A stretch of DNA of 39,046 nt from Betaproteobacteria bacterium (GTDB taxonomy: Bacteria; Pseudomonadota; Gammaproteobacteria; Burkholderiales; Casimicrobiaceae). Positions 24,149 to 32,333 of the stretch are shown in pieces. The notes beneath the pieces are model-generated. The model was not told the origin of the DNA and did no database searches. It worked only from the letters and a program-made list of their open reading frames with translations. Both the position numbers and the translations under genes were made by a program. How positions within the stretch are numbered: position 1 is the stretch's first letter; each line of letters begins with the position of its first letter. The stretch spans positions 1 through 39,046 of the forward strand of contig JAPUER010000072.1 of assembly GCA_027492485.1 (NCBI GenBank), written 5' to 3'.

Positions 24149-25492
24149 TCATAGCAACGACGACACCGCCCGCGCGTGGGTCACCGTGCCGTTGACGAAA
24201 TCCTCGTGCGACTGCTCGACGCGGTCGAGGTTGTAGAGATAGTTCACCATCAGGCCGGCGGACTGGCGCAGGCCTTTCGGCGACAGATCGGCCAACGCGT
24301 TCAGCCGTTCCAGCCGCGCGCCGTTGTCGAGATGAAAGCGCGCCACCGGGTCGCCCTGTGTGCGCGGCGATTCGTGAATCAGGTAGGCACCCGCCAGCGC
24401 CAGCAAGGCATCGCGGGTATCGTTGTCGAGCGTCTTGACGAAGTCGCGATTGGCCAGCCGCGAGACGTCGCTCTGCGTGGCTTCGGCGAGCGTGTCGTGC
24501 GCGGCGCCAAGGCGCTTCAGCGTCGCCGGCTTCAGCCCGTCGTAGGCGAGCGCTGCCTTGCCCCGCGCGAGCCAGGCCATGAAACCGGGGATCGGCGACA
24601 GCGTGCAGAACGTTTTCAATTGCGGCAGTTCTTCTTTCAGCGCTTCGGCGACGCGCTTGATCAGGAAATTGCCAAGCGACACGCCGCGCAGACCCGGCTC
24701 GCAGTTGCTGATCGAGTAGAACGCGGCGACGCGGAACTGCTTGGGTGAGGTGATCGTCGAATTCTTGTCGATCAGTGGCGCGATGGCGTCCGGCATTGCC
24801 GCCACCAGCGCGACCTCGACAAAGATCAGTGGCGTCTCGGCCAGTTGCGGATGAAAGAACGCGAAACAGCGACGGTCGGGCTGCAGGCGACGGCGCAGGT
24901 CGTCCCAACCGTCGATGGCGTGCACCGCTTCGTGCCGGATGATCTGCTCGAGCAGGTGTGCCGGCGAGCTCCAGTCGACGCGGCGCATTTCGAGAAAGCC
25001 GGGGTTGAACCACGACGACAACAGATGCAGCAGATCGGCCTCCACCGCCTGCCACTCGCCGTGTTCGCGCAGGCGCTTGTGCAGGCGGCGACGCAGCCGC
25101 ACCAGCGCCGCCGTGCCGCCCGCCGCGCGATTGAGGCGGCGGAACAGCTCCTGCCGCGGCGGCTCGGCAACCGCCGAGAGCTTGGCCAGCGTGGTCGCCG
25201 ACGGCCCGCTGGCGTAGGCCTGCGCGGCCAGCAGCACGGCGCCTGGCTCCGGCGAGAACTCGTGCGCCAGCGCCTCGAACAGCACGTCGAATTCGTCGTC
25301 GACCAGCGTCTCGATATCGCGGATGATGGCCTGCGCGATGACCGGCGAATTGGCTTCGGCGCGGACCGAGAGCAGGCGGTGGCATTCGCGCACCAGCTTG
25401 GCAACGCGGCGCTCGCTGGAGAGTTGCGAGATTTGCTGCGCCGCCTTGCGCAGCGCGGGCACCGGTGACAGTTCGGTCAGTACGTTAGGCAC
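24149..25492 (-). CDS. matA: Malonyl-CoA decarboxylase
   Basis: A 447-residue malonyl-CoA decarboxylase: malonyl-CoA to acetyl-CoA + CO2. The N-terminal helical domain covers about 1-155; the acetyltransferase-fold catalytic domain covers ~160-447. The expected catalytic dyad is visible as S299 in TFCTLSPIPGF and H387 in DPVARFHLDNGA, the counterparts of Ser and His in the human enzyme. Other family marks are FNPGFLEMRRVDWSSPA, HPQLAETPLIFVEVAL, and FYSISNCEPGLRGVSLGNFL. The ATG overlaps the last 8 bp of the GntR gene, so both are made together. Gene symbol follows the rhizobial mat system. Confidence 0.95.
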   Translation of the reverse strand: MPNVLTELSPVPALRKAAQQISQLSSERRVAKLVRECHRLLSVRAEANSPVIAQAIIRDIETLVDDEFDVLFEALAHEFSPEPGAVLLAAQAYASGPSATTLAKLSAVAEPPRQELFRRLNRAAGGTAALVRLRRRLHKRLREHGEWQAVEADLLHLLSSWFNPGFLEMRRVDWSSPAHLLEQIIRHEAVHAIDGWDDLRRRLQPDRRCFAFFHPQLAETPLIFVEVALVAAMPDAIAPLIDKNSTITSPKQFRVAAFYSISNCEPGLRGVSLGNFLIKRVAEALKEELPQLKTFCTLSPIPGFMAWLARGKAALAYDGLKPATLKRLGAAHDTLAEATQSDVSRLANRDFVKTLDNDTRDALLALAGAYLIHESPRTQGDPVARFHLDNGARLERLNALADLSPKGLRQSAGLMVNYLYNLDRVEQSHEDFVNGTVTHARAVSSLL

Positions 25493-26204
25493 GGGTGGCC
25501 TCCTTCGCTAATGCCTGGGAGTCGGCGTGAAGAGATGCCCCGGATTCGATTGTTCTCAGTGTTTTCAGTGCCGCATGTTGGGCCAGCAGGTGATCGTGCA
25601 TGGCGCTCTCGGCGCGGGCAGCATCGCGCTCGAGCATGGCCGCGAGCAGGACGCGGTGTTCGTCGATCGAGGCGTCGATGCGCCCCGGCAGCGTGAGTTG
25701 CCGGCCGCGCAGCATGCGCACGAATTTGCGCAGATCGGCGGTCACGCGGTCGAGCCAGCGGTTGCCGGCGAGCCGCTGCACGAAGCTGTGGAACTCGTGA
25801 TTGGCCTGGTAGTAGCCGTCGACCTCGTGCGTCGCAGCGGTACGTTCCAGCTCGTCGTGCAGGCGCCGCAGTTCGCGCAGATCGGCATCGGTCGCGTGCT
25901 GCGTGGCCTCCAATGCGCAGCGCCCTTCGAGCATGGCCATGATCGGGAACAGCTCGTCGGCATCGGTCGCGGTCATCTCGATCACGCGGCAGCCGCGGCG
26001 CGGCACCGGCTCGACCAGCCCCTCCGCCGCCAGCACCTTGAGCGCCTCGCGCAGCGGCGTGCGACTGATCTGCCAGCGCTCGGCCCAGACGTTTTCGTCG
26101 ATGAACTCGCCGGGCGCGAGCTGGCGGTCGAAGATCTGCGAGCGCAGCCGCTCGGCGACCTGATCGTGCAACGAGACGCTGCGGAAGGGGATGATTTCGC
26201 TCAC
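25485..26204 (-). CDS. matR: GntR-family (FCD) transcriptional regulator of the malonate cluster
   Basis: A 239-residue GntR/FadR-subfamily regulator. The winged HTH spans about 10-75 (LHDQVAERLRSQIFDRQLAP, ISRTPLREALKVLAAEGL, VPRRGCRVIEM), followed by an all-helical FCD effector domain at about 85-220 with the metal/ligand residues typical of FCD proteins in RRLHDELERT, NHEFHSFVQ and DEHRVLLAAM. It heads the cluster and, by analogy with rhizobial MatR, probably represses it until malonate or malonyl-CoA binds. It overlaps the decarboxylase gene by 8 bp. The gene name is by context. Confidence 0.88.
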   Translation of the reverse strand: MSEIIPFRSVSLHDQVAERLRSQIFDRQLAPGEFIDENVWAERWQISRTPLREALKVLAAEGLVEPVPRRGCRVIEMTATDADELFPIMAMLEGRCALEATQHATDADLRELRRLHDELERTAATHEVDGYYQANHEFHSFVQRLAGNRWLDRVTADLRKFVRMLRGRQLTLPGRIDASIDEHRVLLAAMLERDAARAESAMHDHLLAQHAALKTLRTIESGASLHADSQALAKEATRA

Positions 26205-26345
26205 GCCGCCTCCGTTGCTGCGGGCATAACGGCGGTCGTCGATGGCGCGGACACCGGCGCCAGCACGCGCCCGCCCGCGATCGGACCGAGCTTTTGCGGG
26301 TGGTTTGTCGCCGGTTGTGAACGCGTCGTCGCTTTCATAATTACA

Positions 26346-26374
26346 AGATTACTGCATTTTTATGCCATTCGCAA
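26346..26374 (-). promoter_or_regulatory. Candidate sigma70 promoter of the malonate cluster
   Basis: On the minus strand TTGCGA (26374-26369) is separated by exactly 17 nt from TAATCT (26351-26346), about 140 nt upstream of the matR start. The interval carries repeated ATGCA/TGCAT elements (ATGCATTGCG, GGCATAAAAATGCAG) that could be operator half-sites. The region is notably AT-rich compared with the flanks. No transcription start is known. Confidence 0.4.
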
Positions 26375-26454
26375 TGCATGGAGCGGCAGCCATGTGTCAA
26401 TCAACTCCTGATTGGCGAGTTGCTTCAGCAAACAAACGCAGAAGGATCGGAGAG

Positions 26455-26583
26455 CGCTCCTCCCCCGCTTGCCGGGGGAGGTCGGGAGGGGGTAAACCCT
26501 CTCGCCGGAAAGTCCACACGAGAGTGACCGCCGCCTTCATACCCCACCCCAGCCCTCCCCGGCGAGCGGGGAGGGAGTCGTGG
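26455..26583. repeat. Inverted repeat pair of CTCCCC/GGGGAG type
   Basis: The arms at 26457-26493 (CTCCTCCCCCGCTTGCCGGG onward) and 26539-26580 (ending CGAGCGGGGAGGGAGTCG) are inverted copies, each with an internal hairpin (CCCCCGCTTGCCGGGGG; CTCCCCGGCGAGCGGGGAG). It resembles the pair at 37372-37492. Together with the matR promoter and repeat D it fills the 647-bp gap 26205-26851. Confidence 0.8.
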
Positions 26584-26641
26584 CCCGGCCAGCGTGATAC
26601 GTACCACGCCATTGCCGAGCCACATTGCCAATCAGTATTCA

Positions 26642-26755
26642 ACTTTTCTGCAAGAGCGTTATTCACATTGGGTAAAGCAGCACAATTTATGCAAAGTCGA
26701 CTTTCTCACTTTTCGTGCTGTAAGCCCACTTCAGATTGGGCACAACGTAAAAAGT
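26642..26755. repeat. 114-bp palindromic repeat, copy D
   Basis: Fourth copy, between matR and the alpha/beta hydrolase gene (divergent). AAAGTCGACTTT is at 26693-26704. The left arm ends in ATTGGGT at 26673, the right arm GCCCACTTCAGATTGGGC starts at 26724, each 22 nt from GTCGAC. Inner arms pair as CAGCAC/GTGCTG. The ends are ACTTTT and AAAAGT, a matched change from the GCTTTT/AAAAGC of copy A. Confidence 0.8.
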
Positions 26756-26851
26756 CATTAGCGGCGCAAGTTCGGTTTTGCCCTGCCGGCCATCGGGCAA
26801 GGCGAACGTCCGCTGCAATCAGCGCCGGGTGCGCGCTGCTACGCTTCGGGG

Positions 26852-27796
26852 ATGCCAGAGCCCCAAACCCGTTACCAAGCCCGCAAACCCTTCACCCGCC
26901 ACCGCATCGCCGTGCGCAGTCACACGGCCGAGGTGCTGACCTGGGGCGATCCGTCGCAGGAGCCGGTGCTGATGCTGCATGGCTGGATGGACGTGGCGGC
27001 CTCGTTCCAGTTTCTGGTCGATGCGATGGCGCGTGACTGGTACGTGATCGCGCCGGACCAGCGCGGTTATGGCGGCACCGAGGCGTCGCGCGAGGCGGCC
27101 GGCGGTTACTGGTTCCCCGAATACGTCGCCGATCTGGAAGCGGTGCTCGACCACTTCAGCCCGAGCGCGCCGATGCATCTGGTCGGCCACAGCCTCGGCG
27201 GCAACGTCTGCTCGCTCTACGCCGGCCTCCGGCCCGGGCGCGTGAAGCGGCTGGTCTCGCTGGACGGCTTCGGCATTCCGTCGACGCCGCCGTCGAAGGC
27301 GGCCGCCCGTTACGTCGAATGGCTCGATGCGATCAAGGCCGGCGCGACGCTGTCCTCCTACGAAACGCTGGAGCGCGTTGCCGACCGGCTGCAGAAGAAC
27401 AACCCGCGCCTGACCCGCGAGCGCGGCGTCTGGCTGGCCGCGCACTGGGCGGAGCAAAAGGACGACGGCCGCTGGCATCTGCGCGCCGATCCGGCACACA
27501 AGCTGCCCTTCCCCACCGTGTACCGGCTCGACGAAGTGATCGGCATCTGGCAGCACGTCACGGCGCCGACGCTGTGGCTCGGCGCCAGCGAATCGGACGC
27601 CAAGAAGTGGGTGGGTTACTCCGACGAGAGTTTCGTGCCGGAAACGCGCGACGGCCACGCGCCCGGCAGCTTCGCGTCGAGGCTGGCGGCGTTTCGCGAC
27701 ATCCAGTTCAAGGTCATTGCCGGTGCCGGGCACATGCTGCATCACGACCAGCCGGAACTGGTCGCGGCGAAAGTCGAGGCGCATCTTGCCGGTTGA
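26852..27796 (+). CDS. Alpha/beta hydrolase
   Basis: A 314-residue alpha/beta-fold hydrolase. The oxyanion region is LMLHGWMD at about 40-47, the nucleophile elbow is GHSLGG with S114, and the catalytic His is H294 in GAGHMLHH; the acid is probably in the PTLWLGASESDAKKW segment. The cap region (about 150-215) is helical. Substrates of such proteins range from esters to epoxides and C-C bonds; none is indicated. It is transcribed away from matR and is separated from the next gene by a REP-like pair, so it seems to stand alone. The N-terminus from ATG 26852 fits the family (TRHRIAVRSHTAEVLTWG). Confidence 0.88.
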   Translation: MPEPQTRYQARKPFTRHRIAVRSHTAEVLTWGDPSQEPVLMLHGWMDVAASFQFLVDAMARDWYVIAPDQRGYGGTEASREAAGGYWFPEYVADLEAVLDHFSPSAPMHLVGHSLGGNVCSLYAGLRPGRVKRLVSLDGFGIPSTPPSKAAARYVEWLDAIKAGATLSSYETLERVADRLQKNNPRLTRERGVWLAAHWAEQKDDGRWHLRADPAHKLPFPTVYRLDEVIGIWQHVTAPTLWLGASESDAKKWVGYSDESFVPETRDGHAPGSFASRLAAFRDIQFKVIAGAGHMLHHDQPELVAAKVEAHLAG

Positions 27797-27812
27797 TCCT
27801 GACCGCGCGATC

Positions 27813-27875
27813 TGTAGGAGCGGCTTGCCGCGACCCACGCCCCGGCGACCGCAGTCGCGGCAAGCCGCTCCTACA
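27813..27875. repeat. REP-like inverted repeat pair, TGTAGGAGCGGC type
   Basis: Perfect 22-bp arms TGTAGGAGCGGCTTGCCGCG.. and ..CGCGGCAAGCCGCTCCTACA (27813-27834 and 27854-27875) stand 19 bases apart between the hydrolase stop and the FecCD start. The downstream arm ends 17 bp before the ATG at 27893, so it must overlap the FecCD leader. Confidence 0.9.
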
Positions 27876-27892
27876 GTTGGCGCCGCGACGGC

Positions 27893-28888
27893 ATGAGCCT
27901 GCGAGAACAGCCGCCGTTGCGCGTCGCGCTGGTGGCCGCGGTGCTACTGCTCGCCGCCATGCTGCTATCGCTCGTGGTGGGCGCCTATCCGCTGCCGTTC
28001 GCCAAGCTCGTCCGTGGTGAGCTGAGCGACGCCGAATGGGCGGTGCTGACGCAGTTGCGCGCGCCGCGCGTGCTCGCTGCCTGTGCCGGCGGTGCTGCCT
28101 TCGCGCTGGCCGGGGCCGCGTTGCAGGCGCTGTTCCGCAATCCGCTGGCCGATCCGGGGCTGCTCGGCGTGCCCTCCGCCGCCGGCCTCGGGGCGGCGAT
28201 CGCGCTGATCGTGGTCGGCGCCGGCGCGGCGTTATGGATCGGCGCGCTGGCCGGCGCCGCCATCGCGATGGCGGCCATGCTGTTCGTGGTGCGCCGTGGT
28301 GCCGGCCCGATGGCGGGCGGCACCGTGACCCTGCTGCTGCTCGGCATCGCCATCAACGCGGCCTGCGCGGCCGGGCTGGCGCTGCTCACCGCGCTGGCGT
28401 CGGACGGGCAACTGAAAACGCTCTCGTTCTGGATGCTCGGCAGCTTCGCCGCGCTCGACTGGCCGGTGGTGATCGCGATGTTCACCTGCACTGCGCTGGG
28501 CGGCGTGGCGCTCATCGCGCAGTCGAATTCGCTCGCGGCGCTGACGCTCGGCGAGCGTGCAGCGCGCACCGTCGGCGTCAATGTGCAGCGGCTGCGCTTT
28601 CGGGTGGCGCTGGTCGCGGCGGCCATGGTGGCGGTGATCACTGCGTTCTGCGGCGGGGTCAGCTTCATCGGGCTGGCGGCGCCGCACATCGCGCGGCTGA
28701 CGGTGGGGGCGTCGCCGTGCCGCACGCTGCCGCTGGCGGCGCTGACCGGTGCCCTGCTGTGCGTGCTGGCCGACGTCATCGCGCGTTCGATCGCGCCGCC
28801 GATCGAACTGCCGGTCGGCGCCATCACTGCCGTGCTCGGTGTGCCGCTGCTGGTGTCGCTGGTGACCCGCAAGGCGGGCCCGGCATGA
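27893..28888 (+). CDS. FecCD/BtuC-family ABC transporter permease
   Basis: A 331-residue polytopic permease of the FecCD family with about nine or ten membrane segments. Family marks are LRAPRVLAACAGGAAFALAG (about 55-74), QALFRNPLADPGLLGVPSAAG, LLLLGIAINAACAAG and FIGLAAPHIARL near 262-273 (ATPase-contacting loop). These importers move ferric siderophores, heme or cobalamin across the inner membrane. It overlaps the ATPase gene by 4 bp (ATGA). No periplasmic binding protein or TonB-dependent receptor adjoins it in the window. Confidence 0.92.
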   Translation: MSLREQPPLRVALVAAVLLLAAMLLSLVVGAYPLPFAKLVRGELSDAEWAVLTQLRAPRVLAACAGGAAFALAGAALQALFRNPLADPGLLGVPSAAGLGAAIALIVVGAGAALWIGALAGAAIAMAAMLFVVRRGAGPMAGGTVTLLLLGIAINAACAAGLALLTALASDGQLKTLSFWMLGSFAALDWPVVIAMFTCTALGGVALIAQSNSLAALTLGERAARTVGVNVQRLRFRVALVAAAMVAVITAFCGGVSFIGLAAPHIARLTVGASPCRTLPLAALTGALLCVLADVIARSIAPPIELPVGAITAVLGVPLLVSLVTRKAGPA

Positions 28889-29649
28889 CCGCCGATCGCG
28901 CGCCCCTGTTGCGGGTCGACGCAGCGTCGGCGCGCGTCGCCGGCAAACGGTTGCTGCACGACATTTCGTTCGCGCTGGCAGCCGGCGAGGTGCTGGCCCT
29001 GCTCGGCGCCAACGGTGCCGGCAAGAGCACGCTGATGATGATGCTCGCCGGCGAGCTGGCGCCGGCCAGCGGCGGCATCGATCTCGATGGCCGGCCGCTG
29101 GCCGCGTGGTCCGCCGCCGGGCTCGCCGAACGGCGTGCCCTCAACGCGAGCGAGCCGCCGGTGCCGTTTGCGCTGGCGGTCGCGGATTACGTGGCGCTCG
29201 GTCGGCCTTTCGCGGCACCCAACCGCGACGCCATCGATCATGCGCTGGCCGAATGCCATGCCGGCGACTGGCGGCAACGCGACTATGCAACGCTGTCGCA
29301 GGGCGAGCAGACCCGCGTGCAACTCGCGCGTTCGCTCTATCAACTGGGTCTCGCCGAAGGCCGCGAACGCTGCCTGTGGCTGCTCGACGAACCCTGCGCC
29401 CATCTCGACATGGCGCAACGGCATTTCGTGCTGACGCTGATCGCACGCATCGCCCGTGCGCGGCGCTGGGCCGTCGTGTTCTCGACGCACGACCCGATGG
29501 AAGCGCAATTGATTGCGGATCGCGCGCTGCTGCTGCGCAGGGGCGAGGCGCTGGCGTGCGCACCGGTGAACGTCGCGCTGACCGAAGAAAAACTGTCGGC
29601 TTGTTACGACCGCAACGTTGCGTTGCGCTCGGCGTTTGTAGCGGTGTAA
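28885..29649 (+). CDS. ABC transporter ATPase, heme/siderophore/B12 type (HmuV-like)
   Basis: A 254-residue ATPase. Walker A is GANGAGKST at about 41-49, the signature is LSQGEQTRVQLARSL (Q replaces the second G of LSGGEQ), Walker B is LWLLDEPCAHLD, and the H-loop is VVFSTHDP. PFALAVADYVALGRPFA and the RVQLARSLYQL sequence resemble HmuV heme-import ATPases more than BtuD. Start at 28885 overlaps the permease stop. The pair lacks its binding protein; iron or heme is likely but not certain. Confidence 0.9.
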   Translation: MTADRAPLLRVDAASARVAGKRLLHDISFALAAGEVLALLGANGAGKSTLMMMLAGELAPASGGIDLDGRPLAAWSAAGLAERRALNASEPPVPFALAVADYVALGRPFAAPNRDAIDHALAECHAGDWRQRDYATLSQGEQTRVQLARSLYQLGLAEGRERCLWLLDEPCAHLDMAQRHFVLTLIARIARARRWAVVFSTHDPMEAQLIADRALLLRRGEALACAPVNVALTEEKLSACYDRNVALRSAFVAV

Positions 29650-29666
29650 TTCCGGCAACGCGTCGC

Positions 29667-29748
29667 GCGTAGGGTGGGCAACTTGTTGCCCACGCGGACG
29701 GACTTGCCATGATCGTAACGCGTGGGCACGGCGTGCCCACCCTACGGC
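29667..29748. repeat. Inverted repeat pair, GTAGGGTGGGC type
   Basis: The two arms (29669-29697 and 29719-29746) start and end with CGTAGGGTGGGC / GCCCACCCTACG; each arm is itself a hairpin (GTGGGCAACTTGTTGCCCAC and GTGGGCACGGCGTGCCCAC). It fills the gap between the convergent ATPase and serine hydrolase genes and could serve both as transcription terminator, though it lacks a T tract. Confidence 0.88.
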
Positions 29749-29758
29749 TACGGCGCGA

Positions 29759-31012
29759 TCACCCGCGCAACAGATGCTCGCCCAGCGCGCGATAGGCCGG
29801 CAGCGAAGTCGGATCGAGATACACGTTCGCCGCCAGCGGATGCGAGGCGTAGCGCGCGATGACCATCTCTGCCACCGGATCGACCCAGATCAGTTGTCCG
29901 TGAATGCCGCGTGCGGTGAAGCACCGGTGCGCGTCGTGCGCCACCCACCACATATTGCGGTACGACCAGCCGGGCAGCGTGGCGTAACCGGCCGACGCAA
30001 AGTGCGAGCGGTCGGCACCGCGACGAATATCGTCGACCACGGCGGCGGGCACGATCTGCTGCCCATTGAAACTGCCGTCGCAGCGCATCGCCTCGCCGAA
30101 GCGCGCCAGATCGCGCAGCGTGGTCGACAGCCCGCCGCCGCCGGACTCGGTGCCGACGCTGTCGACCTGATACAGCGCATCGTGCTCGCAGCCAAGTTTC
30201 GCCCAGATCTGCTGCGACGTCAGTTCGGCCAGCCGCTCTCCGGCGACGCGCTTGACGATCCACGCCAGCACCTCGGTGTTGATCGTCTTGTAGGTGAAGC
30301 CCTTGCCGTGCTCGCCTTCCTTTTGCAGGGTCACGAGATAGTCGTAGAACGTCGTCGGACCGGCGTAACCCGGCGGCCGCGCGCGGGTGCCGCCGGCCCA
30401 GGCGTAGGCCCAGATGTCGGCCTTCGGGTCGGCATAGACCTCGGAGTATTTGACGCCGATGGTCATGTCCATCACCTGCCGCACGGTGGCGTCGGCGTAG
30501 GCGGTGCCGGCGAGTTCGGGCACGTAGTGCGTCACCGGCGCGTGCTGGTCAAGCGTGCCCGCGTGCACCTGCATGGCCGCGAGAGTGCCGACGAAGGACT
30601 TGGTGACCGAGAACGCGCTGTGCGGCAAATGCGGCTCCAGCGCGCCGAAGTATTTCTCGTAGACGATGCGGCCGCGATGCAGCACCACCACGCCATCGGT
30701 GTAGTTGGCCGCGAAGGCGTCGCCCCAGGTCGATGGCCGGCCGTCCAGCGTGGTGAACGCCACGGCATCGAGGTCATCGCGATCGGCCCGCGGCAGCGCG
30801 CACAGCGGCCCGCCGCCGCGCGCCACACAGGCCGTGGGCACCAGCTCGCGCACATGGCTGAACGCCCAGCGCCGCTGCGGAAAGTCATAGTAGGAACCGT
30901 CGGCGAAGCGGATGGTCTTGTCCGCGGGCGGCGGAAAGCCCTGCATCCAGCCGAGTTGGCGCGGGTCGGTGTCGGCGTGCGAGGGAAAGGTCGGGAGCGA
31001 GGCGGCGTTCAT
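29759..31012 (-). CDS. Serine hydrolase, beta-lactamase-fold (NylB-like)
   Basis: A 417-residue beta-lactamase-fold hydrolase without an obvious signal peptide. SxxK is S135-V-T-K138 in HSAFSVTKSFVGT; the YxN-like tyrosine is Y241 in GFTYKTINTEVLAWI; the third-motif region reads RGIHGQLIWV near the end. SVTKSFVGTL and YKTINT are the pattern of 6-aminohexanoate-dimer hydrolase (NylB) relatives, which hydrolyse small amides and carboxylic esters. The N-terminal ~95 residues (RWAFSHVRELVPTACVARGG) belong to the same NylB-like subgroup. The start at 31012 is preferred because the longer frame reads through the spacer. It faces the ABC ATPase gene. Confidence 0.85.
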   Translation of the reverse strand: MNAASLPTFPSHADTDPRQLGWMQGFPPPADKTIRFADGSYYDFPQRRWAFSHVRELVPTACVARGGGPLCALPRADRDDLDAVAFTTLDGRPSTWGDAFAANYTDGVVVLHRGRIVYEKYFGALEPHLPHSAFSVTKSFVGTLAAMQVHAGTLDQHAPVTHYVPELAGTAYADATVRQVMDMTIGVKYSEVYADPKADIWAYAWAGGTRARPPGYAGPTTFYDYLVTLQKEGEHGKGFTYKTINTEVLAWIVKRVAGERLAELTSQQIWAKLGCEHDALYQVDSVGTESGGGGLSTTLRDLARFGEAMRCDGSFNGQQIVPAAVVDDIRRGADRSHFASAGYATLPGWSYRNMWWVAHDAHRCFTARGIHGQLIWVDPVAEMVIARYASHPLAANVYLDPTSLPAYRALGEHLLRG

Positions 31013-31062
31013 GCGGCATTGTTGCGCATGAACGCCTTTCCGGCGCGGCGAATGTTTCGCGA

Positions 31063-32088
31063 TCAGCGCGGAATCGAGTTCACTTCCTTCTCCCACTTTT
31101 CGAGCAGGCGTTTGCGCTCGGCCGACGAGCCGTATTTCTTGAAGTCGTACTGGATCAGCTTGATGCTGGAGAAGCGCGGCGCCTCCGGCGGCTGCGGTGC
31201 GTTCTTGTTCGACGGCAACTGATACTGCTTGGCCTGCGCGGCGAGCTTTTGCGCCTCCGGCGTCAGCGCCCAGTCGTAGAACTTTTTGGCATTTTCCATG
31301 TTGCGCGCGGCCTTGAGGATCGACATCGAGCCGACCTCGTAACCGGTGCCTTCGCAGGGCGCCGCCATCGCCACCGGGAAGCCGTTCTTCTGCTCGCCCG
31401 GCACGTCATGCATGAAGCTGACGCCGATCGCCGTTTCGCCGCGCGCAGCGGCCTTGACCGGGCCAGTGCCGGACTTCGGATAGTTCGAAATGTTCTTGTG
31501 CAGCGCCTTCAGGTAGTCGAAGGCCTTGTCCTCGCCGAAAATTTGCACCAGTGTTGCCAGCGCGGTGTACGCGGTGCCGGACGCCGCCGGATTAGCCATC
31601 TGCACGTCGCCCTTGTATTCCGGCTTGATGATGTCGGCCCAGCAGGCGGGCGCCGGCAGCTTTTTCTTGGCCAGCACTTCGGTGTTGTAGCTGAAGCCGA
31701 GCGCGCCGGCGTAAATGCCGACCGTCCGGTAGCCGGAAATCTGCGCCTGGTACTGCGCCCAGTTGTGCAGATCCTTCATGTTGGGTGACTGGTACACCTC
31801 GGACAGCCCCTCCTCGGCCGCCTGCAGATGCGGGTCGCCGGTGCCACCGAACCAGACGTCGCCCTTCGGGTTGCTCGCCTCGGCCTTGACCTGGGCGAAG
31901 GTCTCTCCTGAGCCCTTGAACGAGGTGTTGACCTTGACGCCGGTCTGTTTGGCAAACTCGTTGGCGGCCAGCGTGCACCACTCGATCTGCATCGAGCAAT
32001 AGATATTGAGTTGACCCTTGTCCTGCGCGAACGCGGACTGCGCGGCGAGCGCCGCGGCGATGAGCGTGAGGGTGTGAATTCGGCGCAT
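31063..32088 (-). CDS. ABC transporter substrate-binding protein, ferric-iron/spermidine type
   Basis: A 341-residue periplasmic binding protein. Signal peptide 1-21 (HTLTLIAAALAAQSAFA-QD). It belongs to the AfuA/FbpA-like class: LNIYCSMQIEWCTLAANEFA, FKGSGETFAQVKAEASNPKG, DVWFGGTGDPHLQAAEEGL, NPAASGTAYTALATLVQIFG. Known relatives bind Fe3+, phosphonate or putrescine. No permease or ATPase of that class is next to it, so it is an orphan. AGGAGG before ATG gives a strong ribosome site. Confidence 0.9.
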   Translation of the reverse strand: MRRIHTLTLIAAALAAQSAFAQDKGQLNIYCSMQIEWCTLAANEFAKQTGVKVNTSFKGSGETFAQVKAEASNPKGDVWFGGTGDPHLQAAEEGLSEVYQSPNMKDLHNWAQYQAQISGYRTVGIYAGALGFSYNTEVLAKKKLPAPACWADIIKPEYKGDVQMANPAASGTAYTALATLVQIFGEDKAFDYLKALHKNISNYPKSGTGPVKAAARGETAIGVSFMHDVPGEQKNGFPVAMAAPCEGTGYEVGSMSILKAARNMENAKKFYDWALTPEAQKLAAQAKQYQLPSNKNAPQPPEAPRFSSIKLIQYDFKKYGSSAERKRLLEKWEKEVNSIPR

Positions 32089-32333
32089 GGAAGCCTCCTT
32101 GTGCTGCGTGTGCGTTGATCTGTCTGTTGTGGTCGCGACGAACGTCGGTCAGAGGAGAAGTATAGGAGCCGGAAGCCGGTGTAGCCCGCGGTCTGCTGCG
32201 GTCGCCCCGACTGCCCGGGTAATTTGTCTGAATCGGCCTCGCCGGGGCCGGTATACCGTCGGTGCCCGCAATTGCGGGCTCGCGTTATGCTACGAATGGG
32301 TCGTTGACAAAACTCGCGACGGAGCAGCAAGCC

